DNA of 6,497 bases, taken from the NCBI GenBank assembly GCA_937959065.1, contig CALGOI010000266.1, forward strand, positions 1 to 6,497, written 5' to 3'. This DNA comes from an uncultured Ignavibacteriota bacterium (GTDB lineage Bacteria > Bacteroidota > Ignavibacteria > Tepidaquicellales > Tepidaquicellaceae). Numbering within the stretch: the stretch's first letter is position 1; every line of letters begins with the position of its first letter. Below the pieces are notes generated by a model. The model searched no databases, had not been told where the DNA came from, and saw nothing but the letters and a program-made list of their open reading frames with translations. Below, piece after piece: positions 1 to 5,696 of this stretch. The translations under genes were made by a program, and so were the position numbers.

Positions 1-1
1 T

Positions 2-1246
2 TATGCGAACTGGGGGTTTATGGTAGAGTACGGAGCACCTTATGTGGATGTAAATAATAACGGGTTATTTGAACCATCAATCGATACACCCGGAGTAAAA
101 CATGCTTCACAGACTATCTTTTTATGTATGACGGACGGGTTTCCCGAAAGCCACGTTCACAATGAAGGATTCTCCGGAGGAACCGCTCCTTTGATGGCGG
201 AGGTACATTTTACAGCATGGTGCTATGACAGCCAGGGATTGGAGGATGTACAGTTCAGGAAATGGGAGGTGATAAATAAGTCTACCGCCAACTGGAGCGG
301 TATGATATTATCGATAATAAGCGATCCAGATCTTGGAAATGCCAGTGATGACTGGATGGGATGTGACACAGCCTTGAAATTAGGATTTGTGTATAATGGC
401 AGTAATAAGGATTCAATCACCGGAACGGGGAATAACTATTATGGAACAAATCCCCCTGCGGTAGGTATTTGCTATTTAAAGACACCAAAACGCACAAATG
501 GCAGAGAATATGGTCTGCCTTCATTTAATAGTTATACTTTCGGTCAATTTCCATTCTGCTGGAGAGATCCTAATAACCCGGCTCAGGCATATAATTTTTT
601 GAAAGGTTTTCAGAAAGACGGGACTCCTCACATAAATGCTGTATCAATGAATACCACTAAGTTCCTTTTCGAAGGTGATCCTGAAACAGGGACTGGCTGG
701 ACTGAATCTGACGGAGCAATAGAAAACTGCGGCGGTGATACAACCGGAACTGTTATGCCAAGTCCTGCAGGTGACAGAAGAATGATAATGAACTCAACCG
801 ATACCACCTTTAATATGCTACCCGGTCAATCAACGACCATAGTTGCTGCATACATGATCGCCAGAGGTACAAACGACCCTAACTTTCTTACAAATGTAAA
901 ACATCTACAATGTACAATAAATAACTTCTTGGAAACGGTATGTATACAGCAAATTTCTTCGGAAATCCCGCAGTCATTCAGACTACATCAGAATTATCCT
1001 AATCCATTTAATCCATCGACAAAGATAAGGTTCGAGATCCCAAAACAAGTTCGGAAAGACAATATTGTTCAATTGATAATTTATGACATAGCGGGTAAAG
1101 AGATCACACGGTTAGTAAACCAGGAGCTGACACCCGGAGTGTATGAATATGAATTTGACGGTGCGGGACTGGCGAGCGGTATGTATTTTTATAAACTGGA
1201 AGCAGGTGATTTTGTAGAAACAAAGAAAATGGTGTTACTGAAATAA
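2..1246 (+). CDS. T9SS-secreted protein with C-terminal type A sorting domain (5' end missing)
   Basis: The reading frame is open from base 2 to the TAA at 1244-1246, so the gene starts outside the window; the ATG at base 20 is probably an internal Met, and residues below count from it. Residues about 313-408 form a type IX secretion C-terminal sorting domain: QNYPNPFNPSTKIRFEIP (324-341), then an IYDIAGKEITRLVN strand pair, SGMYFYKLEAG and the terminal KKMVLLK. This domain directs export across the outer membrane and is then normally removed. The upstream part has DPDLGNASDDWMGCDTALKLG-like (102-122), YGTNPPAVG (141-149) and GDRRMIMNSTDT (251-262) stretches, which I recall from large secreted proteins of Ignavibacteria-type genomes; no enzymatic function can be assigned. 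It has several cysteines, as expected of an exported protein. The sorting domain holds about 6-8 extra residues (KQVRKDNI, 342-349). The sorting-domain call is very secure; the role of the passenger is unknown. Confidence 0.9.
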   Translation, partial: YANWGFMVEYGAPYVDVNNNGLFEPSIDTPGVKHASQTIFLCMTDGFPESHVHNEGFSGGTAPLMAEVHFTAWCYDSQGLEDVQFRKWEVINKSTANWSGMILSIISDPDLGNASDDWMGCDTALKLGFVYNGSNKDSITGTGNNYYGTNPPAVGICYLKTPKRTNGREYGLPSFNSYTFGQFPFCWRDPNNPAQAYNFLKGFQKDGTPHINAVSMNTTKFLFEGDPETGTGWTESDGAIENCGGDTTGTVMPSPAGDRRMIMNSTDTTFNMLPGQSTTIVAAYMIARGTNDPNFLTNVKHLQCTINNFLETVCIQQISSEIPQSFRLHQNYPNPFNPSTKIRFEIPKQVRKDNIVQLIIYDIAGKEITRLVNQELTPGVYEYEFDGAGLASGMYFYKLEAGDFVETKKMVLLK

Positions 1247-1282
1247 GTTTGTTTAATCTTACAATTAAACACTAAGGGAAAA

Positions 1283-1314
1283 GGAGAAGGCGGGTTTATT
1301 ATCCCGCCTTTTTC
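1283..1314 (+). terminator. Intrinsic terminator, probably shared by convergent genes
   Basis: AAGGCGGG (1287-1294) pairs perfectly with CCCGCCTT (1303-1310) around an 8-nt AT-rich loop. G-U, A-U, G-U and G-C pairs extend the stem to 1283-1314. The descending arm runs into a T-tract (1309-1313). It lies 36 nt after the stop of the rightward T9SS gene. Read on the minus strand, the stem is followed by a pyrimidine-rich TTCTCCTTTT, so it can plausibly also end the leftward unit whose last gene stops at 1338. Confidence 0.85.
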
Positions 1315-1337
1315 CATTATAATTCAATTTATTTTCG

Positions 1338-1517
1338 TCAGTTCTTTTCTTTCCCTCCGGCTGCTGCGGTTCCCTTTTGAGGTCCCGGCCTGCCGCTTTT
1401 ATTGCGGGCGTTTTTGGGAATTTTTTCATCCAGTTTTTTTCTTTTTAATTCCTCCTCTCTGATCTTCTGCTTTGCTTTCTCCTTCTCGACCTTCGTTTTT
1501 TTTCCTGTTTTTGCCAT
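1338..1517 (-). CDS. Small, very basic hypothetical protein (59 aa)
   Basis: ATG at 1515-1517 (minus) opens a 59-codon frame ending in TGA at 1338-1340. The product starts MAKTGKKTKVEKEKAKQKIR. It is dominated by charge: I count 17 Lys and 4 Arg against 7 Glu and 1 Asp. Residues 10-32 look like one long charged helix, and residues 40-55 (KSGRPGPQKGTAAAGG) form a flexible Gly/Pro/Ala-rich tail containing a GRPGPQKG stretch. This would suit a nucleic-acid- or ribosome-binding peptide, but I recognise no family. It lies 71 nt downstream of the paiB-like gene on the same strand and just before the convergent terminator, so it may be the last gene of that unit or have its own promoter. No clear Shine-Dalgarno sequence is visible. 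The A-rich composition could by chance give an open frame, but the length, start and protein-like tail favour a real gene. Confidence 0.62.
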   Translation of the reverse strand: MAKTGKKTKVEKEKAKQKIREEELKRKKLDEKIPKNARNKSGRPGPQKGTAAAGGKEKN

Positions 1518-1588
1518 AATTTGCTTTATTTAAATTAAGGAACTTACTATAAGTTAATAAAGAGAAGCCGGATTAGCAAATGCTCCGA

Positions 1589-2197
1589 TTATTTCTTATT
1601 CTTTTTCATTTCGTTAAGTATCTGCCGTGAGTGTTCGTCTTCCCTCTCAGACAGACCTTTATAGACACCTTCACGGTCATCGTCTTTCTTATTCTGGCTG
1701 AGCTTGTATTTTGCCTGTATTTCGTCGACTTTTACTTCGAATCCGATAACACCTTTCATGAGCTTACGGACATAATCATCCGGGTATGAAGTAATATCGT
1801 GCCCGTCTTCATCTTCGTGCATTTTCACCAGGTCGGAAAGTGATGTGTAAAGCTCATGGTCATCGATCAGCCGTACCGTTCCGTATGCGTGTACGGACAT
1901 GAAATTCCACGTAGGAACGCTGGTATTTTTATACCAGGTTGAAGAAATATATGTATGAGGTCCGGGAAAGATGATCAGAACTCTTGCGCCGTCGATGAGG
2001 GATTCTTTTTGTGTATTGGCTCTTGCTATGTGAGCGCGGAGTATAAGTTCGTCGTCACGCTTCTCCACCATAAAAGGAATATGCGTTCCGACAGGGACAT
2101 TATCCTGTACAGATACTATTATACCAAAACTGTTAGCTTTGATGAAGCTTTCAATTTCCTGTTCGTCTTCCTGTCTGAAATGTTTTGGTATATACAC
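1589..2197 (-). CDS. paiB: PaiB-family FMN-binding protein
   Basis: The 202-aa product closely matches the usual length of the PaiB family (FMN_bind_2; about 207 aa in Bacillus subtilis). Diagnostic stretches are MYIPKHF at the N-terminus, GTHIPFMV (37-44), GPHTYISSTWY (79-89), VPTWNFMSVHAYG (94-106) and the C-terminal GFEVKVDEIQAKYKLSQNK (152-170). The fold is a split-barrel flavin-binding dimer. In B. subtilis, paiB is paired with the acetyltransferase gene paiA, and together they negatively affect protease production and sporulation; the biochemical role of PaiB is still unclear. The start is GTG at 2197. It is the only sensible start, because the family begins with MYIPKHF and an in-frame stop lies five codons upstream (2210-2212). 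The last 35 residues are highly charged and probably disordered. The gene sits 44 nt after the YiiX-like gene and is probably co-transcribed with it. Family call secure, function inferred. Confidence 0.92.
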   Translation of the reverse strand: MYIPKHFRQEDEQEIESFIKANSFGIIVSVQDNVPVGTHIPFMVEKRDDELILRAHIARANTQKESLIDGARVLIIFPGPHTYISSTWYKNTSVPTWNFMSVHAYGTVRLIDDHELYTSLSDLVKMHEDEDGHDITSYPDDYVRKLMKGVIGFEVKVDEIQAKYKLSQNKKDDDREGVYKGLSEREDEHSRQILNEMKKNKK

Positions 2198-2205
2198 AGC
2201 AGGGG

Positions 2206-2234
2206 AAAGTTAAAAGTTTAAAGTTAAAAAGTTG
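2206..2234. repeat. Tandem AAAGTTN heptamer repeat
   Basis: Four consecutive AAAGTTN units fill most of the spacer between the YiiX-like gene and paiB: AAAGTTA (2206-2212), AAAGTTT (2213-2219), AAAGTTA (2220-2226) and AAAAGTTG (2227-2234, with one extra A). In the mRNA of the leftward genes this reads as an unstructured run of AACTTT units directly before the GTG start of paiB. It may be a simple-sequence repeat or a spacer with a translational role. Confidence 0.75.
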
Positions 2235-2241
2235 AAAAGAA

Positions 2242-3732
2242 TTACAATACTTCGTCCTTCGCGGTTTTAGCCATTTTCACAAGCTGCCAGTATGGCGGAG
2301 TATAACCTTCCTTCTTTTTAAAGTCATCCGCCATTTCGTTGAGGCGCTCCTTGATCTTATTAAAGTTACTTTCGAACTCGCTCACACGCAATGCAGCTTC
2401 GGGTGACATTCCTTCCGGTATCGGTCCGTCTTTACCGAACATGTTGAGTACAAGGCTGTAAAGTTTAACCGCCCTGGCGAATGGCAGCATATACCATTGG
2501 TACTCCAGCTCTTCGCCCTTCTCGGTTGCATCCTCGAGCATTACATCGAGAACTGCGTCATCCTTATGGCGTTCGTATAGTGTTTCCGGATTGCGGAGCT
2601 CAGCAACAACGGTTAACTGCGGGTCATATTCGAGGTCAGACGGCTCGTGTGTTTCAAAATTTCGTACTCCAACCGAATACAACCACTGGGCGACGCCCTT
2701 TGATGAGATAGTGGATATTCCCGACCATAACTCGATACCGTATTGTTTGTAGTATGCGTATGCTATCTCGGAGCAGAAGAGTTTAGAGGGGTCGTTGAAG
2801 TTCATCTGGAAATCATACGGAATGTTCCCGGTCTTCACCTGCTCATAAGCCATAAGCGCTGCCTGGTGAGGAAGCAGTTTGTTTACTTTAAACTCCGGGA
2901 CGCCGGCTTTCGGACGGAGTATCATAACGCGATATTTCATATCGTTGAGGTACTCTTCAATAGTGAACACTGCCGCGCCAATCTCTATATGTGATTCGAC
3001 GGTATAAATTTTATGTGTTTTTTCATCCACGTAGACCAGGGCAACATGAGAGAAGTTGCCCGGAAAATCACTCCCCCTCGCGATAAGTGCCGAAACAGGA
3101 GCACCTCCTCTCGAAACAAGGATGTCACCGCTGTGAAGTCGGAGATTCTCATACCTGCCGCCGGGTGTCCAGGACATCTCCTCACTGCCGCGAATGATCA
3201 TCGGGATCTTTTCTTTCGGTGCCTGCAGCATTACCTGCTCGAGAGCCATCCTGCCTCCGTAAAGCATACGGTACATCCTAAAGCGGACTTCCCTGTCGTT
3301 CATGTCCCAGTTCGCTGACTGGTTCTTAACCATTAAGCGGATAACGTTCGTCTTTGCTGCGAACTCCATGATACGGTCACTGCATACGGCTACCATAGAT
3401 GCGAGACCAAACAGCTTGTATTCGATGGTATCAAGCACCTGAGCTGACGGAGAAAGCTTCCTGTTAGCAGCGTAAATTACTATCGAGTCGAGTTCACGGA
3501 AGGAACTGTCAATGACTGAAGAAAGCGAATCACATCCTAAATCGAGGTTGGCTTTAAACTGCGCTTCGAGTCCGTCCCACATTGCATCCCTGTCCCAGAT
3601 GAAAGGCTTATTGTCTGAGGGTTTAAAGTCACCGGAATCAGGTATTGGCATGAGTAATATTGCATATAATACGGCAAAGACAAGCAAAGGAATAAGTACA
3701 AGCTTAGACGTTCGTGACGAGAAAAGTCCCAT
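2242..3732 (-). CDS. Membrane-anchored YiiX/YebB-like permuted papain-like cysteine hydrolase
   Basis: This 496-aa product has one N-terminal membrane segment (about residues 10-29, after the basic MGLFSSRTSK), which predicts a cytoplasmic N-terminus and an outer, periplasmic body. Residues 45-190 look mostly helical. The catalytic domain follows in the circularly permuted NlpC/P60 (YaeF/YiiX, peptidase C92) order: LHSGDILVSRGG (199-210), His229 in FSHVALVY, Glu246 in YTVESHIEIG, then YDFQMNFND (306-314) and the nucleophile Cys320 in KLFCSEIAYAYY. His, Glu and Cys are all present, so the enzyme should be active. Family members are thought to be amidases or acyl hydrolases acting on lipids or peptidoglycan; the substrate here cannot be read. 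At 496 aa it is more than twice the size of E. coli YiiX (about 200 aa), with extra helical regions on both sides (about 385-496 at the C-terminus). The ATG at 3732 is chosen because it directly precedes the anchor. A 9-bp inverted repeat lies just upstream. Confidence 0.87.
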   Translation of the reverse strand: MGLFSSRTSKLVLIPLLVFAVLYAILLMPIPDSGDFKPSDNKPFIWDRDAMWDGLEAQFKANLDLGCDSLSSVIDSSFRELDSIVIYAANRKLSPSAQVLDTIEYKLFGLASMVAVCSDRIMEFAAKTNVIRLMVKNQSANWDMNDREVRFRMYRMLYGGRMALEQVMLQAPKEKIPMIIRGSEEMSWTPGGRYENLRLHSGDILVSRGGAPVSALIARGSDFPGNFSHVALVYVDEKTHKIYTVESHIEIGAAVFTIEEYLNDMKYRVMILRPKAGVPEFKVNKLLPHQAALMAYEQVKTGNIPYDFQMNFNDPSKLFCSEIAYAYYKQYGIELWSGISTISSKGVAQWLYSVGVRNFETHEPSDLEYDPQLTVVAELRNPETLYERHKDDAVLDVMLEDATEKGEELEYQWYMLPFARAVKLYSLVLNMFGKDGPIPEGMSPEAALRVSEFESNFNKIKERLNEMADDFKKKEGYTPPYWQLVKMAKTAKDEVL

Positions 3733-3733
3733 T

Positions 3734-3762
3734 GAATTTCTTTTGTTAAAAATAAGAAATTC
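3734..3762. promoter_or_regulatory. 9-bp inverted repeat before the YiiX-like gene
   Basis: GAATTTCTT (3734-3742) and AAGAAATTC (3754-3762) are perfect reverse complements separated by 11 nt. They occupy the spacer just upstream of the ATG at 3732, inside the presumed operon. This could be an operator, a weak mRNA hairpin controlling translation, or an RNA-processing site. The stem is AT-rich and no T-tract follows, so it is unlikely to be a full terminator. Confidence 0.5.
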
Positions 3763-3782
3763 GAAGGACAGAATTTACTCAT

Positions 3783-4310
3783 TTAGCTGCTCTTCAATCT
3801 CCACTTCTTGCGCGTTATAACCGCCAGGTGGTGGTCATCGTGTTCGGCTACGAAGAAGGCAAGGTCAATAACCCGCATTTTAGTATTAAGACGTGGGTGG
3901 ATAGCAAATGTGTTAACCTGTTCCTCATTTAGGTTATCAAGTCTATTTACAAATTTTTCACGGGATGAGCGGAAATCCGATAATATCTCCGCAGTATCTC
4001 CGCTGTTGTGGTCTGCTTCGTGAGTCTTTTTATTTGTCATATCGGCGGGTATGATCTCAGGGGTGTCAGATAATAGTCCATCCAGGCGGACGCTCCACAG
4101 GTCTTCGAGGTCATAAAGGTGGCCGGCTTCTTCTTTAAGTGACCATTTACCACCGGTTTTAGCAGTGAGCGATTCTTCAGAAAGTCCGTTCATAGCATTC
4201 TCCAGACGAACCGGTGTCCCCCTCAGCCGCTCAACGATATTTGGGAAAAGCCCGGTGTGTAGGTCATCGAAGTTAAACTTTCTTTCTACCCATTCTATTT
4301 GTTCTACCAT
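3783..4310 (-). CDS. DinB-family protein (DinB_2 four-helix bundle)
   Basis: The 175-aa product has the length and layout of the DinB/YfiT superfamily, small helical bundles that usually bind a divalent metal through three histidines. Visible features are GKWSLKEEAGHLYDLEDLW (54-72) with His64, and a C-terminal AEHDDHHLAVI (155-165), where His157 and His161 form the expected HxxxH. The metal site therefore appears intact. Known members include thiol-dependent S-transferases (bacillithiol- and mycothiol-linked), so a detoxification role is possible, but the cofactor and substrate cannot be read from the sequence. The ATG at 4310 lies only 9 nt after the stop of the VOC gene, which argues strongly for co-transcription. 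No Shine-Dalgarno sequence is evident. The downstream YiiX-like gene follows after 50 nt. Family call is strong; function is open. Confidence 0.88.
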   Translation of the reverse strand: MVEQIEWVERKFNFDDLHTGLFPNIVERLRGTPVRLENAMNGLSEESLTAKTGGKWSLKEEAGHLYDLEDLWSVRLDGLLSDTPEIIPADMTNKKTHEADHNSGDTAEILSDFRSSREKFVNRLDNLNEEQVNTFAIHPRLNTKMRVIDLAFFVAEHDDHHLAVITRKKWRLKSS

Positions 4311-4319
4311 GTTCTTAAT

Positions 4320-4658
4320 TTACTGGTTATCGAAGTCAGCACCTTCTTCCCAGATATGGAAGTTCATGCCGTACGGATCGGATATCATAACATTCTTATC
4401 GCTGTATTCGTGTGTTACTTTACATCCCTCGCTTTCCAGTAGCTCACGAGCTTCTTTGACGTTATCCACTTTGAATTCAAAAAAGGTCTGCCCGGGCTGC
4501 CCCTCTGCTACATAAAATGTCAGCGGACCTACACCAAAGACGAGGTCACCTTTCTTATCCTCAATATAATTCAAGCCGAGTACTCTTTTATAAAAATCGC
4601 CTGCTTTATCACGGTCTTTTACGTTGATGGCGATGTTAGGACTGTATTCGAAGTTCAT
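4320..4658 (-). CDS. VOC-superfamily (glyoxalase/bleomycin-resistance fold) protein
   Basis: The 112-aa product is a single-chain VOC protein of standard length, with two beta-alpha-beta-beta-beta modules. The first module is PNIAINVKDRDKAGDFYKRVLGL (7-29); the second begins at FFEFKVDNVKEARELLESEG (59-78) and ends in the hallmark DPYGMNFHIWE (94-104). Candidate metal ligands are Glu61 and Glu104. At the position where many metal-dependent VOC enzymes carry a His in strand 1, this protein has Asn8, so it may bind a ligand without the usual metal or use a different set of residues. The family covers glyoxalase I, extradiol dioxygenases, thiol transferases such as FosA/FosB, and drug-sequestering proteins; this one cannot be placed among them. 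It starts 17 nt after the MarR-GNAT stop and ends 9 nt before the DinB gene, so it is clearly part of the same transcription unit. Confidence 0.88.
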   Translation of the reverse strand: MNFEYSPNIAINVKDRDKAGDFYKRVLGLNYIEDKKGDLVFGVGPLTFYVAEGQPGQTFFEFKVDNVKEARELLESEGCKVTHEYSDKNVMISDPYGMNFHIWEEGADFDNQ

Positions 4659-4675
4659 GATAATATTGTTTTGAT

Positions 4676-5620
4676 TTAGAGATCTCTTATGTAGAAGTTA
4701 TCACAATTAAAATGTCCGGTACAGCCAACAGGGCTTTTAACGGGTTTGAATCCGTATTTGAGATAAAGTCCTCTTGCCTGCGGCATACGTTCGAGTGTTT
4801 CAAGGTAACATTTTTTGTAACCCGCATCACGGGCAGCGTCAAGGCACAGGTCCATAAGCTTTTCGCCAAGCCCTATTCCGCGTATTTCCGGTACGAAGTA
4901 CATTTTTTTAAGCTCACAGACATCGTTTCCCGCATCCGGGAGGAATCCTATTCCCGCTCCTCCGAGAACTTCCTTTCCCCTGGTTACTACAAAGTAAACC
5001 GACTTTTTGTTATTATAAGCATCGAACATGTTACGAACTTCCTCATCTTTAATTGAATATCCTTCACCAACAGCGCCGAATTCCGTCATAACGTCCACAA
5101 TGATCTTTTCCATAAATTTATTGTCACTCTTTTTTATGGGACGGATCTCAAATTCGGATTGCTTGCGGAGTCGGTTAAGCGCTCGTGAGTATGCCTGTAT
5201 GCCTTTGAGCACAGTATCCCTCTCATCATCTTTTAATATCGACAGGGCATCGGTGACCTGTTTGTTGGCTTCGTAATTCAGTCGTGTAGCTTCGTTGATG
5301 CCTTTCTGAGTGAGGACAAGTGGTTTTTGACGGCTGTCGGAATGGTTTTTTACTTGTTTAACAATACCGTTTTTTTGGAGTCCGTTTACGGCTTTGCTAA
5401 TTATGGATTTGTCAGCGTTGAGAAGTTCGCCAAGCTCTTTAATGGTCATCATACCATATTGTTCGAGCTCAATTATTATATGGCATTCGGTGTAAGAGTA
5501 TCCGGTAGATTTGTATATGCCTTTGGTGACATCCAGCTCACGTACCAGCTTTCTAAGGGAAACCCTGAGGTTCTTAATTAAAGGCTCCATTGTATCCATT
5601 TTGTTGATTATTATAACCAT
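4676..5620 (-). CDS. MarR-family regulator fused to GNAT N-acetyltransferase
   Basis: Residues about 11-152 form a MarR winged helix: an N-terminal dimerisation helix (14-30), MTIKELGELLNADKSIISKAVNGLQKNGIV (58-87) as the helix-turn-helix, and a wing with the family DxR motif (DSRQKP, 95-100). Residues about 157-314 form a GNAT domain: FEIRPIKKSD (157-166) as strand 1, GGAGIGFLP (220-228), ELKKMYFVPEIRGIGLG (236-252) with the acetyl-CoA pyrophosphate loop RGIGLG, and ARGLYLKYGF (282-291). Both parts look complete, so one polypeptide may sense or bind DNA and also acetylate a small molecule or protein. This architecture is known, but its substrates are poorly defined. The start is uncertain: Met1 (5620), Met8 (5599) and Met11 (5590) are all possible, none has a Shine-Dalgarno sequence, and MarR homology begins near Met11. 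It is the first gene of the leftward unit and lies directly under a palindrome-covered promoter, which suggests autoregulation. Confidence 0.93.
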   Translation of the reverse strand: MVIIINKMDTMEPLIKNLRVSLRKLVRELDVTKGIYKSTGYSYTECHIIIELEQYGMMTIKELGELLNADKSIISKAVNGLQKNGIVKQVKNHSDSRQKPLVLTQKGINEATRLNYEANKQVTDALSILKDDERDTVLKGIQAYSRALNRLRKQSEFEIRPIKKSDNKFMEKIIVDVMTEFGAVGEGYSIKDEEVRNMFDAYNNKKSVYFVVTRGKEVLGGAGIGFLPDAGNDVCELKKMYFVPEIRGIGLGEKLMDLCLDAARDAGYKKCYLETLERMPQARGLYLKYGFKPVKSPVGCTGHFNCDNFYIRDL

Positions 5621-5643
5621 TTAGTTGAGAAGTTCAACTAAAT
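5619..5643. promoter_or_regulatory. 25-bp palindromic operator, probable MarR-GNAT binding site
   Basis: Two perfect 10-bp arms, ATTTAGTTGA (5619-5628) and TCAACTAAAT (5634-5643), flank the 5-nt centre GAAGT. The size and symmetry suit a MarR dimer. The palindrome overlaps the -10 box, the predicted transcription start (near 5634) and the first possible ATG (5618-5620), so an occupied site would block initiation. Binding by the adjacent MarR-GNAT protein is inferred from position. Confidence 0.82.
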
Positions 5644-5669
5644 ATATACGATATAACAAAATGTGTCAA
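5641..5669 (-). promoter_or_regulatory. Near-consensus promoter of the MarR-GNAT operon
   Basis: On the minus strand TTGACA (5669-5664) is followed, after exactly 17 nt, by TATATT (5646-5641), a full -35 match with optimal spacing and a good -10 box. An A-tract lies just upstream (5672-5679), resembling an UP element. The predicted start near 5634 leaves a very short leader of about 14 nt to the first ATG, or about 35-44 nt to Met8/Met11. The match is to the sigma-70 pattern rather than the distinct promoter pattern described for Bacteroides. Confidence 0.78.
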
Positions 5670-5696
5670 TGATTTTTTTTGGTAATCTCCGGTTGG

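Noticed and set aside
20..22. ATG at base 20 as the true start of the T9SS protein.
   Set aside because: The frame stays open to the window edge with protein-like residues upstream, there is no signal peptide after this Met, and T9SS cargo needs one.
1541..1555. AACTTA-CTA-TAAGTT palindrome upstream of the small basic gene.
   Set aside because: Arms are only 6 bp in an AT-rich spacer; this is expected by chance and no promoter boxes are convincingly aligned with it.
1519..1581. ATTTGCT (1519-1525) and AGCAAAT (1575-1581) as a long-range inverted repeat around the paiB/small-gene spacer.
   Set aside because: Seven bases 49 nt apart in AT-rich DNA are weak, with no target duplication or element between them.
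4687..4869. Short leftward frames inside larger leftward genes (4687-4869, 2985-3185, 3537-3782).
   Set aside because: They are out-of-frame shadows of the GNAT domain and the YiiX-like gene, without motifs of their own.
2481..5581. Several rightward open frames of 70-116 codons opposite the leftward genes (for example 3013-3318, 4165-4515, 4712-5056).
   Set aside because: They lie wholly or almost wholly antisense to genes with clear family motifs, and their translations show no recognisable protein features.
5642..5696. A terminator between the lipoprotein gene and the MarR-GNAT promoter.
   Set aside because: An A/T tract is present, but no stable hairpin precedes it in the leftward direction.
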